This document shows positions 1 through 8,303 of a stretch of 64,000 nucleotides of DNA, one piece after another. The notes beneath the pieces were generated by a model. It saw nothing but the letters and a program-made list of their open reading frames with translations. It had not been told where the DNA came from and ran no database searches. The DNA comes from Massilia sp. R2A-15 (GTDB taxonomy: Bacteria > Pseudomonadota > Gammaproteobacteria > Burkholderiales > Burkholderiaceae_D): NCBI RefSeq assembly GCF_030704305.1, contig NZ_CP131935.1:3100001-3164000 (forward strand), given 5' to 3'. The position numbers were made by a program, and so were the translations under genes. Each line of letters opens with the position of its first letter. Position 1 is the stretch's first letter.

Positions 1-1026
1 TTCGACGGAGGACACCAGCGCGCCTTCCGGCGAGGCCAGGTTGAACGAATCGGCGAAGCCCTGGTTCACTTCCTGCACCGTCACGCCCAGCTTCGCGTGC
101 TTGACCGTGCCGGTGGCGACCAGCTGCTCCTTGATGCGGTAGGCCACGTCGATCGGGATCGCGAACGACAGGCCCTGGTAGCCGCCGGTCTGGCTATAGA
201 TCTGCGAGTTGATGCCGACCACTTCGCCGCGCGTGTTGAACAGCGGCCCGCCCGAGTTGCCGGGATTGACGGCGACGTCGGTCTGGATGAACGGCACACT
301 GTTATCGTCCTGCAGCGAGCGGCCCTTGGCGCTGACCACGCCCGCTGTCACGGTGCTCTCGAGGCCGAACGGCGAGCCGATCGCCAGCACCCACTCGCCC
401 ACTTTCAGGTCGCTCGATTTGCCGATCGGGACCACCGGCAGGTTCTTGGCGTCGATCTTGAGCACCGCCACGTCGGTCTTCGGATCGGAGCCGAGCACCT
501 TGGCGCGGTATTCGCGCCGGTCCTGCAGCTTGACCGTGACCTCCTCGGCATCGCGCACCACGTGCGCGTTGGTCAGGATGACGCCGTCCGGACTCACGAT
601 GAACCCGGAACCGGCGCCAAAAACGGGCCTGTCGCGTTGGCCGCGCGGATTTTGCGGGCCTTGGAAGCGACGGAAGAATTCAAAAAACGGATCGTCTTCA
701 TCGAACTGCGGCTCGCGTTGCTGGGCGCGGCCCTTGAAGGCGGTCTTGGTGCCGCTCATCACGCGGATGTTGACCACGGCGGGCCCCATGCGCGAGACGA
801 TCTGGGTGAAGTCGGGCAGCGCCATCGACACCTGCGTGCCTGGCGCGGCGAGCGGCGCCGGCGCGACGTAGGTCGACGGCGCGGCCGCGGCGGCCGCGCT
901 GGCAGCGACTGCGTTGTTGTGGTTGACCGCGATCGCACCCACTGCTCCGCCGATCGCGCCGGCGGCAGCGAGTGCAAGCGTCAGGCGCTTGGCGGTAATG
1001 GCAGTAACGGCACCTTGGTTTTGCAT
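1..1026 (-). CDS. DegP/DegQ (HtrA) family periplasmic serine endoprotease, 5' part only
   Basis: This is an S1C serine protease of envelope protein quality control. The gene runs off the left edge, so 342 codons are present with no stop. An N-terminal signal/anchor (an Ala-rich segment around residues 12-45) is followed by the trypsin-like domain. The catalytic triad is readable: His155 in TNAHVV, Asp185 in KTDVAVL and Ser258 in NPGNSGGPL. The visible part ends as the first PDZ domain would begin. The ATG at 1024-1026 has AGGAG seven bases upstream. Its neighbour on the same strand is a small heat-shock gene, so two protein-quality genes sit side by side. Whether it is degP, degQ or mucD cannot be settled without the C-terminus. 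Confidence 0.93.
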   Translation of the reverse strand, partial: MQNQGAVTAITAKRLTLALAAAGAIGGAVGAIAVNHNNAVAASAAAAAAPSTYVAPAPLAAPGTQVSMALPDFTQIVSRMGPAVVNIRVMSGTKTAFKGRAQQREPQFDEDDPFFEFFRRFQGPQNPRGQRDRPVFGAGSGFIVSPDGVILTNAHVVRDAEEVTVKLQDRREYRAKVLGSDPKTDVAVLKIDAKNLPVVPIGKSSDLKVGEWVLAIGSPFGLESTVTAGVVSAKGRSLQDDNSVPFIQTDVAVNPGNSGGPLFNTRGEVVGINSQIYSQTGGYQGLSFAIPIDVAYRIKEQLVATGTVKHAKLGVTVQEVNQGFADSFNLASPEGALVSSVE

Positions 1027-1152
1027 TGTCGTACTCCTGTGAGTTGGGTTGGTCGATGTGATGAGTGTGAACCTGCAGACTTAGAGTTTGCTTAAGTTTG
1101 CCGCTGGAGCGGTCGGGTCGTGCCGACCTGCCCCCCATGTTTGACGCAGAAA

Positions 1153-1177
1153 GGGGCGCTCCAACCGCGAGCGCCCC
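1153..1177 (-). terminator. Candidate terminator hairpin downstream of the hsp20 gene
   Basis: A 9-bp perfect stem (GGGGCGCTC at 1153-1161 with its complement at 1169-1177) has a 7-base loop. Read on the minus strand it is followed by CTTTCTG, a weak T tract. It lies about 50 bases past the hsp20 stop and before the protease start. It would be an inefficient terminator at best, so the assignment is tentative. Confidence 0.4.
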
Positions 1178-1192
1178 CTTACTTCAACACCT

Positions 1193-1218
1193 GGGTCTGC
1201 CCCCGCGGGGGCAGACCC
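1193..1218. repeat. Variant dispersed palindrome, 26 bp
   Basis: A perfect palindrome beginning GGGTCTGCCCCC and ending with its complement. It has the same outer arms (GGGTCTG/CAGACCC) and nearly the same size as the 27-bp family, but a different core. It lies directly after the hsp20 stop codon. Confidence 0.6.
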
Positions 1219-1229
1219 TTTAGCACCGC

Positions 1230-1682
1230 TTAGGCGGCCTGGCGCTGCTCCAGTGCCTGCACGGTTTCGCCGCCGTCGATGGCGATCTTGCGCGGCTTGA
1301 GCGCTTCCGGCACTTCGCGCACCAGCTCGATGGTCAGCATGCCGTTGTCGAACGACGCGGTCGTCACCTTGACGTGGTTGGCCAGCTGGAAGCGCTGCTC
1401 GAAGTCGCGCGCCGCGATGCCGCGGTGCAGGTAGGTGCGCTGCACTTCATCCTTCTGCTTGCGGCCGGTGACGTGCAGTGCGTCGCGCTCGGTGACGATC
1501 TCGATTTCCGAGCGGCTGAAACCAGCGAGCGCCATGACGATGCGGTATTGGTCCTCGTTCACCAGTTCGATGTTGTATGGCGGGTAGCTTGGCTGCGCAT
1601 CGGCGCGCTGCTCGAGCAGGTTGGCCAGGCGGTCGAAGCCGATAGCGGAACGATAGAGAGGGGTAAGGTCGAAAGTACGCAT
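1230..1682 (-). CDS. Hsp20/alpha-crystallin family small heat-shock protein
   Basis: An ATP-independent holdase that binds unfolding proteins in the cytoplasm. The 150-residue product is typical of IbpA-type proteins. The alpha-crystallin domain spans about residues 35-130, with the family hallmarks PPYNIE at its start, ALAGF in the first part and FDNGMLTIEL near the end. The start chosen (MRTFDLTPLYRS) has AAAGGA eight bases upstream; an upstream in-frame start is possible but has no comparable ribosome site. A sigma32-like promoter lies about 75-95 bases upstream, which supports heat induction. The gene stands alone. Confidence 0.93.
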   Translation of the reverse strand: MRTFDLTPLYRSAIGFDRLANLLEQRADAQPSYPPYNIELVNEDQYRIVMALAGFSRSEIEIVTERDALHVTGRKQKDEVQRTYLHRGIAARDFEQRFQLANHVKVTTASFDNGMLTIELVREVPEALKPRKIAIDGGETVQALEQRQAA

Positions 1683-1748
1683 GATAAATATCCTTTTGTA
1701 AGTTAAGCGATAAGTTGACGGACCTCTGTTGAGCATCCGTTGCGTCCA

Positions 1749-1777
1749 ATCTAGTGGTGGCGCCCAGCCATTTCAAG
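1749..1777 (-). promoter_or_regulatory. Sigma32 (RpoH)-type promoter for the hsp20 gene
   Basis: On the minus strand CTTGAAA (1777-1771) is followed after 13 bases by CCACTAGAT (1757-1749). These resemble the RpoH elements CTTGAAA and CCCCATnT at the known spacing. The -35 hexamer is one arm of a small perfect palindrome, TTTCAAG-GG-CTTGAAA, at 1771-1786. The downstream gene is a small heat-shock protein, which fits. Confidence 0.6.
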
Positions 1778-1843
1778 GGCTTGAAAAATACGGATTTTTG
1801 CCCAATGAGGCGAAAAAAATTTGGCGTTTTTCTTAAAAAATGT

Positions 1844-1886
1844 GGTCCGGTGGACCGGGAAGGAGTCGAGCCTTGCAAGGCTCGAC
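1844..1886. repeat. Two short perfect palindromes in the hsp20-M61 intergenic gap
   Basis: GGTCC-GGT-GGACC lies at 1844-1856 and a 22-bp perfect palindrome with arm GTCGAGCCTTG lies at 1865-1886. The 315-base gap 1683-1997 between the divergent hsp20 and peptidase genes also holds the sigma32 promoter. I see no coding frame or tRNA in it. The palindromes could form a hairpin or be eroded repeat copies. Confidence 0.5.
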
Positions 1887-1997
1887 CGTTCCGCAGGCGC
1901 GTAGCTTCGCTTCACAACACCCCTGCCTCACTCCCCTGCCTCGCGTGCTACACTTCCGCTGCCGAATTACTTGACATATCAACTATTTATTCTGACC

Positions 1998-3893
1998 ATG
2001 ACCTCCAAGCTCAAGCTGCTGCCCCTCGTTGCCTTGCTCGCCTCCCTCGCCCTGCCCGCCCGCGCCGACGTGCCTGCGCCGGTGGACCAGCCGTATCCCG
2101 GCACCATCGTGCTGAAGGTGGACGCCACCAACCTGAGCCAGCAGATCTTCCGCATGAAGATGTCGATTCCGGTCAAGCCGGGGCCGCTGACCTTGCTGTA
2201 TCCGCAGTGGCTGCCGGCGAACCACGGCCCGAACAACATCCTCTCCCAGCTGGCCGGCCTGAAGTTCACCGGCAACGGCAAGCCGGTCGAGTGGACGCGC
2301 GACCCGGTCAATGTGTTCGCCTTTCACCTGACGGTGCCGCAAGGGGTCAGCACGCTCGAGGCGGAGTACCAGTTCCTGTCGCCGCTGGACGGCTCGCAGG
2401 GCCGCATCACGATGACCAACGACATCCTTGGCGTGCAGTGGCCGTCGGTGACGCTGTACCCGGCCGGCTACGTTGCGCGCCGCATCACGGTGCAGCCGAG
2501 CCTGACCCTGCCGGAAGGCTGGCAATACGGCAGCGCGCTCGAAGCGTCCGCGCGCAACGGCAATGAAGTGGTGTTCAAGCCGCTCGACCTGGAAACCCTG
2601 ATCGACTCGCCGCTGTTTGCCGGCCGCTACTTCAAGCGCATCGACCTCGACCCGGGCGCCAAGGCGCCGGTCTTCCTCAACATCGTCGCCGACAACGCCG
2701 AGAGCCTGGAAGCGAAGCCCGAGCAGATCGAGGCGCACCGCACGCTGGTCAAGCAGGCGGCCAAGCTGTTCAACTCGCACCATTACAACCACTACGATTT
2801 CCTGCTGGCGCTGTCGGAAGACTTCGGCGGCATCGGCCGCGAGCATCACCAGTCGAGCGAGAACGGCGTCAAGCCGGGCTACTTCACCGAGTGGGCCAAG
2901 AACGAAGCGGTACGCGACCTGCTGCCGCACGAGTACACCCATTCGTGGGACGGCAAGTTCCGCCGCCCGGCCGGCCAGAACGTCCCGGACTTCAACACGC
3001 CGCTGCAGAACGAATTGCTGTGGGTGTACGAGGGCCAGACCGAGTACTGGGGCAAGGTGCTGGGCGCGCGCTCCGGCCTGATCGCGGAAAAAGGCACGCA
3101 GGAAGAATTTGCCGCGATGGCCGCGCTGTACGACAACGTGCAGGGCCGCTCGTGGCGCGCGCTGCAGGACACGGTCAACGACTCGATCATCAACGGCCGC
3201 CGCCCGCTGGGCTGGCGCAACTGGCAGCGCGCCGAGGACTACTACGTCGAGGGCATGTTCGTGTGGCTTGACGTCGATACCAAGATTCGCGAGATGTCGG
3301 GCGAGAAGCACTCGCTGGACGACTTCGCGCGCGCCTTCTACAGCATCAACGACGGCAGTTTTCTGCCGGCGTTCTACACCTTCGACGACGTGGTCGCCGC
3401 GCTGAACAAGGTGCAGCCGTTCGACTGGGCGCCGTTCCTGCGCGCGCGCCTGGACGGCCACGCCAGCGGCGCGCCGCTCGACGGCCTGGCGCGCGCCGGC
3501 TGGAAGCTGGTGTACAGCGACAAGCCAAGCGACTACAGCAAGTCGGCCGACGAGCAGAGCAAGACGACCAGCTTCGCCTACTCGCTGGGCATGACGGTCA
3601 AGGCCGACGGCGGCGTCGCTGCCGTGAATTGGGACAGCGTGGCGTTCCGCGCCGGGCTGGCGGCCAACAGCACGATCGTCGCGGTCAACAACCGCGCCTA
3701 CAAGGGCGAGGTGCTGAAGGCGGCCGTGAAGGCGGCCAAGGACGGCAAGGACCCGATCGTGCTGCTGGTGAAACAGGGCACAAACTATCGGACCATTTCG
3801 CTCGATTATCACGGCGGCCTGCGCTATCCGCACCTTGAGCGCATTGCCGGCAGCAAGGACCGTCTCACGGCGATCTTGAAGCCGCTCAAGTAA
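1998..3893 (+). CDS. M61 (glycyl aminopeptidase) family metallopeptidase with PDZ domain
   Basis: A secreted zinc peptidase of 631 residues. The first 22 or so residues are a clear signal peptide ending near ARA. An N-terminal beta-rich domain follows. The zinc site HEYTH begins at His311 (Glu312, His315), followed by SWDGKFRRP, which matches the M61 pattern. Further on LWVYEGQTEYWG supplies the third ligand Glu. The last 130 residues look like a PDZ domain. The ATG at 1998 was chosen because it begins the signal peptide; a TTG at 1971 would add nine residues. No strong ribosome site is visible for either. The natural substrate is unknown. Confidence 0.9.
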   Translation: MTSKLKLLPLVALLASLALPARADVPAPVDQPYPGTIVLKVDATNLSQQIFRMKMSIPVKPGPLTLLYPQWLPANHGPNNILSQLAGLKFTGNGKPVEWTRDPVNVFAFHLTVPQGVSTLEAEYQFLSPLDGSQGRITMTNDILGVQWPSVTLYPAGYVARRITVQPSLTLPEGWQYGSALEASARNGNEVVFKPLDLETLIDSPLFAGRYFKRIDLDPGAKAPVFLNIVADNAESLEAKPEQIEAHRTLVKQAAKLFNSHHYNHYDFLLALSEDFGGIGREHHQSSENGVKPGYFTEWAKNEAVRDLLPHEYTHSWDGKFRRPAGQNVPDFNTPLQNELLWVYEGQTEYWGKVLGARSGLIAEKGTQEEFAAMAALYDNVQGRSWRALQDTVNDSIINGRRPLGWRNWQRAEDYYVEGMFVWLDVDTKIREMSGEKHSLDDFARAFYSINDGSFLPAFYTFDDVVAALNKVQPFDWAPFLRARLDGHASGAPLDGLARAGWKLVYSDKPSDYSKSADEQSKTTSFAYSLGMTVKADGGVAAVNWDSVAFRAGLAANSTIVAVNNRAYKGEVLKAAVKAAKDGKDPIVLLVKQGTNYRTISLDYHGGLRYPHLERIAGSKDRLTAILKPLK

Positions 3894-3898
3894 ACAAT

Positions 3899-3964
3899 GG
3901 GGTCAGACCCGCTTATTTGTCGGCGATGTCGACTCCGCGCCGTTCAATAAACGGGTCTGACCCC
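3899..3964. repeat. Split variant palindrome (two 13-bp arms, 40-bp insert)
   Basis: GGGGTCAGACCCG at 3899-3911 and its exact complement at 3952-3964 flank a 40-base AT-richer insert. The arms resemble those of the 27-bp family. The element begins five bases after the M61 peptidase stop codon and may act as a transcription-end hairpin. Confidence 0.7.
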
Positions 3965-3999
3965 ACTCAAGTAATTTCACGATGGTGTATGCTGCGGCC

Positions 4000-4347
4000 A
4001 TGACTACCGATACCGACATTCAGCTGAGTGGCCCGTTCAAGGCCAGCGACAGCAGCGGCCGTTCCCACGACGTCAAGGCGATACGCATTTACGACGAGGG
4101 CTACGGGATTATTGACGTCTTCGTGGACTTCACCGCGTCCGTCGCGGGGCTGTACAAGGACAAGACGCTGGTCGGAAACATCATCGACCGCCTGCGCGCG
4201 CTGGGCTACGTCGGCCCGAACTTCGAGCACAGCGATCCTGGCCTGCAGGAAGCGAAGATGATCGTGCTGGAAGCGCCCGAGGAGTTCAGCGAGTTCGCCA
4301 AGAAGAAGGGCTGGAAGAACCTGGCGGAAGAGTTTGACGACGAATGA
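4000..4347 (+). CDS. Conserved hypothetical protein, small acidic cytoplasmic
   Basis: I do not recognise this 115-residue protein. It has no signal peptide or membrane segment and looks soluble with mixed alpha/beta content: two beta-like stretches (AIRIYD, IIDVFVDF), a helical LVGNIIDRLRALGY region, and a charged C-terminal helix ending EEFDDE. The start at 4000 (MTTDTDIQ) is preferred; an upstream ATG at 3982 adds six residues. Codon use matches the neighbours. It sits between two palindrome elements and is probably monocistronic. Confidence 0.65.
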   Translation: MTTDTDIQLSGPFKASDSSGRSHDVKAIRIYDEGYGIIDVFVDFTASVAGLYKDKTLVGNIIDRLRALGYVGPNFEHSDPGLQEAKMIVLEAPEEFSEFAKKKGWKNLAEEFDDE

Positions 4348-4355
4348 CAATTCCT

Positions 4356-4383
4356 GGGGTCTGGTCCCCAAGGACCTGCCCCC
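4356..4383. repeat. Degenerate copy of the dispersed palindrome
   Basis: GGGGTCTGGTCC is followed by a CCAA centre and GGACCTGCCCCC. The arms match the 27-bp family except for one or two bases and the centre is lengthened. It lies just after the hypothetical gene stop. Confidence 0.6.
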
Positions 4384-4421
4384 ATCTTGACTTTAGCCCG
4401 GCGCGCTTGAATCCTCGAGCG

Positions 4422-5075
4422 CTAACCGCCGAAGCATTCCTTGATCGTGAAGTCGACCAGCGCTTTTTGAGGCAGGCCGCTTTCCGCTTCGATGGCGCCA
4501 AAATGGCCCACCATGTCATCGTCACAAATCGCCATGTAATGCGTTTTGTTGGCAGTCTTGACTTTGCACACGCCTCCGAAGCTGTTATTCCCATGTGCGG
4601 TCCCCACCGGTACCTCAATCAATGTTTCGCACCCAAGCACGGAGCCCAGTGCCCGTGCCTGAACTTTGGCACTGAAGGATTTCAAGCGCCGCGCGGGATC
4701 CCTTAATGTGACCAAATTGTAGTTTTCATCCCCCAACCTATACACTTCGACTGGGTCGACGCAATTCGGGGAACATGCTGCAATCAGCTGGTTCCTCGTT
4801 TCATACGCTCGTCGAAGACAGCTGGCATCATCACAAAGACTACGTACGAATCGTAGCCAGTTCTTTTGCTCGTTGAGCGCATCTTTCTTGTAGGCGCCAT
4901 CGATGGCCGCAAGTTGCTTCTTGAAGCTCGTCGCCATGTCCTCATCGAGCCTGGACAATTCCGGATCTCGACAGATGAGCTTTTCCGTCTGCGATACAGC
5001 TTTGTCGCAGGGGAAACTGGCACAACTGCCGGAGCCGGCAGCGAGAGCAATTAACAAGAACAACAGCATTTTCAT
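4422..5075 (-). CDS. LprI/DUF1311-like secreted protein
   Basis: A 217-residue exported protein. Residues 1-19 are a hydrophobic signal peptide (MKMLLFLLIALAAG). The next 75 residues carry the Cys-rich pattern of the lysozyme-inhibitor LprI N-terminal family (DUF1311): FPCDKAVSQTEKLIC, LSRLDEDM, LNEQKNWL and a further Cys pair (SLCDDASC). The remainder has more Cys and no family I recognise. The ATG at 5073-5075 has AGGAA six bases upstream. The family inhibits host lysozyme in some bacteria; here the role is unproven. Confidence 0.75.
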   Translation of the reverse strand: MKMLLFLLIALAAGSGSCASFPCDKAVSQTEKLICRDPELSRLDEDMATSFKKQLAAIDGAYKKDALNEQKNWLRFVRSLCDDASCLRRAYETRNQLIAACSPNCVDPVEVYRLGDENYNLVTLRDPARRLKSFSAKVQARALGSVLGCETLIEVPVGTAHGNNSFGGVCKVKTANKTHYMAICDDDMVGHFGAIEAESGLPQKALVDFTIKECFGG

Positions 5076-5142
5076 CGATGGTTCCTAAACAGAATGGTCA
5101 TTCGTCGCGTCGTCATGACGCTGGGATCTGCGCCTCGGGACC

Positions 5143-5901
5143 CTACGCGAGGTAACGCTCGCTCCACGCGGCGATCATTCCCGCCACATACACCGCATCT
5201 TCCCTGCGCGTGAGCAGGTGGTCGGCGTCGTCCAGCGAGATGAAACTCTTCGGGTGTTTCGCCGCGGTGAAAATCGCCAGCGCATTGCTGATGTCGACCG
5301 TCGTGTCCTTCGGCGAATGCATCACCAGCAGCGCGCGCTTCAGCAACGCGGTCTTGGCGGCCAGGTTGTAGCCGGCCGCATCGACCAGGAACTGGCGCTT
5401 GATCTTGAAGGTTCGCCCCGCCAGCGACACCTCCGCCTCGCCCGCCGATTCGATCGTGCCCAGCGACGGCCCCAGCAGCCCGCGCACGTGCTCAGGATCG
5501 CTCGGCGCGCCGATCGTCACCACCGCTTTCGCTTCCGGGATCGACCCGGCGGCCGCCAGCACCGCGGCGCCGCCCAGGCTGTGCCCGATCAGGATCTGCG
5601 GTGCCTGCCCCGCGCCGCGCATGAAGTCGGCCGCGGCCACCAGGTCGGCGACGTTGGACGAGAAGTTGGTGTTGGCGAAATCGCCTTCGCTCGCGCCCAG
5701 ACCGGTGAAGTCGAAGCGCAGCGTGGCGATGCCGCGCTCGGCCAGCGACTGCGCGATGCGGCTGGCCGCAAACACGTCCTTGCCGCAGGTGAAGCAGTGA
5801 GCGAACAAGGCGTAGGCCCTGACCGGCCCGTCCGGTGATTCCATCCGCGCCGCCAGTTTCTGTCCGTCCGCGCCGGCAAATTCCTTACGTTCAGTCTGCA
5901 T
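5143..5901 (-). CDS. Alpha/beta hydrolase of the OsmC-associated type, OsmC domain absent
   Basis: A serine hydrolase of 252 residues with the nucleophile elbow GHSLGG (Ser108). The sequence around it ([27 protein letters not shown]) matches the N-terminal half of bifunctional alpha/beta hydrolase-OsmC proteins. This product stops at AAWSERYLA, where the OsmC peroxidase domain would usually begin. It has no signal peptide, so it is cytoplasmic. It lies 71 bases downstream of imuB on the same strand, and read-through is possible. Substrate unknown. Confidence 0.85.
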   Translation of the reverse strand: MQTERKEFAGADGQKLAARMESPDGPVRAYALFAHCFTCGKDVFAASRIAQSLAERGIATLRFDFTGLGASEGDFANTNFSSNVADLVAAADFMRGAGQAPQILIGHSLGGAAVLAAAGSIPEAKAVVTIGAPSDPEHVRGLLGPSLGTIESAGEAEVSLAGRTFKIKRQFLVDAAGYNLAAKTALLKRALLVMHSPKDTTVDISNALAIFTAAKHPKSFISLDDADHLLTRREDAVYVAGMIAAWSERYLA

Positions 5902-5972
5902 GTCGGTTCCATTTACGGTTGAGCCAGCAACCTGTTACTGTGCATCAGATCGGCCCCTTCGGCAAGCGCCGT

Positions 5973-7454
5973 TCAACCGAACAGGCCGTGCAGGAACCAG
6001 CGCGGCTCGCTGTCTTGCGCCGACCCGACGATGCGCTCGCGGTATACCCAGTAGTGCGCGTGGTCCTGTCCTTCAGCGATGAAATAGTCGCGCGTTTGCG
6101 ACTGGCTCCACCACCCTGCTTCGATCCGCTCCGGCGTGGAGGCGAGCTTGAGCGGCGAGCCGTAGAACGGCCGGTGATTGCGCATCAAGAGCGCGATCGG
6201 CTTGGCCAGCAGCCAGCTCGGGCGCGGCAGGCTGAGCACATCCGGCGGCATCTGCGCCTCGCGCTCCGTCGGACGAATCTTCTTGCCGACAGGGACCCAG
6301 GCGTTGGCGTGCTCGGGCCGATAATCGGCTTGGGGTGCCGCTTGCAGAACGTTTTCCGGTCCCAGCCGCGCCACCAGCAGTTCGAGCATGCGCAACTGGT
6401 CCTGCTCGCTGCCGCCCGGCTCGGGAAACAGCGAGTCGCTCGGCGGCGCCATCGGCTGCACCTGCAGCGCTTCGAGGCACAGGCCGATGACGGGCGCCAC
6501 CAGTTCGACCTTGCCGAGCCGCTCGCGCAGCAGGCGCACCAGGTGCTCGTCGCGCCAGGTCGGCTCGGCCAGCGCGATGTCGATTTCGGTGGGCGCCATC
6601 GCCACGCGGCCCCGTTCGTGCTCGAGCTGCAGGGTGATGCGTTCGACCGCCAGCTGGCGCGCGCACAGCCAGCCGGTCAGTTGCAGCAGCAGACGGTGCG
6701 CGCCGAACAGCAGCGCGTCGGCGTGCTCGATGCGGTCGAACAGTTCGAGTTTGGCGCGGAAAGTGGTGGGCGCCTCGATCCAGTCGAACAGTTCGGGCGT
6801 CATACCGTAGGCGGCGTCGAGGACGTCGAGCAGCGGCCGGCCGCAACGGCGCTGCAGGCCGGGCCGCGGCAGGCGCCGCATGTCGCCCAGGTTGAAGCAG
6901 CCGATGCCTTCGAACCAGGACGCGAAGGGCCGCGCCGGCGGCAGCAAGGCGGCCGGCAGGCGGTCGAGGCGGCGCACCAGCGAATCCATCTGGACGACGC
7001 GCGCGCCGCCGTGGCGCGCCAGTAGCCAGGCGCCGCGTGCGGTCGGCGCGCAGCTGAGCGAGCCGGTAAAGCCCAGCGCGCGCAGGTTGGCGCGGATGCG
7101 CCGGCACAAGGCGCGAATGCCGCCGAACAGGCGCAGGCTGGCGCCGATGTCGATGAGCAGCGTCGATTCCTCGGCCTGCGCCACCAGCGGCGTGTACTGC
7201 AGCAGCGCCATCGCTACCGCATGCAGGGCCTCGGCTTCGCGCTCGACCGAGCGCTCGTACAGCTTGGCATCCGGCACGAGCATGAGCACGCCGCCGCGCC
7301 GCATGCCGGCCTGCGCGCCGGCCGCCCGCGCCGCCGGCGACAGCGCCAGCACGCGTTCCTGCTCGAGCACGACGCTGGCCGAATCACTGGACCAGTTCGG
7401 GCAAAACACTTCGAGCGGTAACTGGGGCAGGTAGAGCCCGATCCAAAGTCGCAT
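5973..7454 (-). CDS. imuB: ImuB, Y-family polymerase-like translesion synthesis scaffold
   Basis: ImuB is a catalytically dead Y-family polymerase homologue that bridges ImuA, DnaE2 and the beta clamp during SOS mutagenesis. The product has 493 residues. The N-terminal palm fold is recognisable (MRLWIGLYLPQLPLE; LLIDIGASLRLFGG), but the acidic metal-binding residues of active DinB polymerases are missing from both motifs, as in other ImuB proteins. A helix-hairpin-helix region lies around residues 180-200 and a long C-terminal part (PSWLLAKPIAL, GWW) is typical of the family. The reading frame overlaps the end of imuA by 71 bases, implying translational coupling. No dnaE2 follows. Confidence 0.9.
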   Translation of the reverse strand: MRLWIGLYLPQLPLEVFCPNWSSDSASVVLEQERVLALSPAARAAGAQAGMRRGGVLMLVPDAKLYERSVEREAEALHAVAMALLQYTPLVAQAEESTLLIDIGASLRLFGGIRALCRRIRANLRALGFTGSLSCAPTARGAWLLARHGGARVVQMDSLVRRLDRLPAALLPPARPFASWFEGIGCFNLGDMRRLPRPGLQRRCGRPLLDVLDAAYGMTPELFDWIEAPTTFRAKLELFDRIEHADALLFGAHRLLLQLTGWLCARQLAVERITLQLEHERGRVAMAPTEIDIALAEPTWRDEHLVRLLRERLGKVELVAPVIGLCLEALQVQPMAPPSDSLFPEPGGSEQDQLRMLELLVARLGPENVLQAAPQADYRPEHANAWVPVGKKIRPTEREAQMPPDVLSLPRPSWLLAKPIALLMRNHRPFYGSPLKLASTPERIEAGWWSQSQTRDYFIAEGQDHAHYWVYRERIVGSAQDSEPRWFLHGLFG

Positions 7455-8091
7455 GGCGCTGCAATAAAGAAGGTGTGAGGGGCAGGAACAGCGGCGCGTC
7501 GCGCTGCGGTCCCCGGCGTTTGACGAATTCGATGTCCATTCCGCCCGCGGCCGGCCGCAGGGACAGGCGCAGGGGTGCGGGCGAACTGTCCTGCGCCGCG
7601 GCGAGCGGGCGCATCATGAAAAACAGGGTTTCGCCGCTTTGCGCGGCCAGGTGCAGCCGGCGCAGGGTTTCGCCGCGCGCGTGGTTCTGCCAAAACAGCA
7701 AGGCGCCGCAACTGCCGCTGCGCAGCACCTGCTCGGCGGCCCACAGCGCATCGCTGCTGCGGCTGCTGCGGATCCAGATGAGCTGCGATGGCGCCAGCCC
7801 GAGCGCGGCCAGCGCCAGCGCCTGCGGCGGATGGGGTGGCTGCAGCAGCACGATGCGGCGCCGCGCCACCGTGGCCAGCGCGGGACGCAGCAGGCGCAGT
7901 TCGCCGATGCCGGGCTGCTGCAGCATGAGGTCGATGAGGGTGCCGGTCGGCCAGCCGCCGCCGGGCAACTGGCCCGACAGCGCGGGATGGCCGGTATCGA
8001 CGCAGCGCGCAGTGGAATGCGCCAGCTGGGAAGCCAGCCACAAGGAGGGGTGCAAGGCCTCCGGCGCGGCGATATGTTGATGGAGTGACAT
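7384..8091 (-). CDS. imuA: ImuA, RecA/SulA-like translesion synthesis accessory protein
   Basis: First gene of the SOS mutagenesis cassette. The 235-residue product has the RecA-like core of ImuA: HPALSGQLPGGGWPTG near residue 40, then IGELRLLRPAL and repeated hydrophobic strands. A true Walker A lysine is not apparent, as is common in this family. A LexA box lies 19-38 bases upstream of the start, so it is expected to be induced by DNA damage. It is co-transcribed with imuB through a 71-base overlap. Confidence 0.87.
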   Translation of the reverse strand: MSLHQHIAAPEALHPSLWLASQLAHSTARCVDTGHPALSGQLPGGGWPTGTLIDLMLQQPGIGELRLLRPALATVARRRIVLLQPPHPPQALALAALGLAPSQLIWIRSSRSSDALWAAEQVLRSGSCGALLFWQNHARGETLRRLHLAAQSGETLFFMMRPLAAAQDSSPAPLRLSLRPAAGGMDIEFVKRRGPQRDAPLFLPLTPSLLQRHATLDRALPAPVTARSVLPELVQ

Positions 8092-8109
8092 GGTGGAATC
8101 GCTTAAAAC

Positions 8110-8129
8110 TACTGTATGAATACACAGTA
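8110..8129 (-). promoter_or_regulatory. LexA (SOS) box controlling imuA-imuB
   Basis: The sequence TACTGT-N8-ACAGTA matches the canonical enterobacterial/betaproteobacterial LexA operator (CTGT-N8-ACAG with flanking TA on both sides). It sits just upstream of imuA and would cover its promoter. Confidence 0.88.
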
Positions 8130-8210
8130 CTATTTGGGCGGGGGTTTGGCAAGGTCTATCTGATATCGTGTGCGCCGGTGCAATCGATGGGGCAGCTTGT
8201 TAAAGCAAAT

Positions 8211-8237
8211 GGGGTCAGGTCCGCAGGACCAGACCCC
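8211..8237. repeat. 27-bp dispersed palindrome, copy 1
   Basis: Left arm GGGGTCAGGTCC, centre GCA, right arm GGACCAGACCCC. It lies in the divergent region between imuA and the phosphoesterase gene. The two arms differ at one position, T versus A. Confidence 0.9.
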
Positions 8238-8303
8238 GACTTTCCTCCGCCGGCGGATTCGAAAAGGTGAAATAATAGGCGTCCACTTTTTCACGGCCCA
8301 ACA

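Noticed and set aside
1074..1103. Possible sigmaE promoter for the DegP/DegQ gene (AAACTT and GTCTG on the minus strand)
   Set aside because: The spacing is about 13 bases rather than 15-17 and both elements deviate from GGAACTT/GTCTAA.
1111..1136. GGTCGGGTC...GACCTGCCCCCC, possibly an eroded palindrome copy
   Set aside because: Only about half of the 27 positions fit, and the arms no longer pair along their length.
1844..1886. Nested palindromes considered as part of a tRNA or small RNA
   Set aside because: No cloverleaf, T-loop GTTC or plausible acceptor stem could be formed.
5973..7454. ImuB as an active DinB polymerase
   Set aside because: The acidic catalytic residues expected at the start and in the palm motif are absent.
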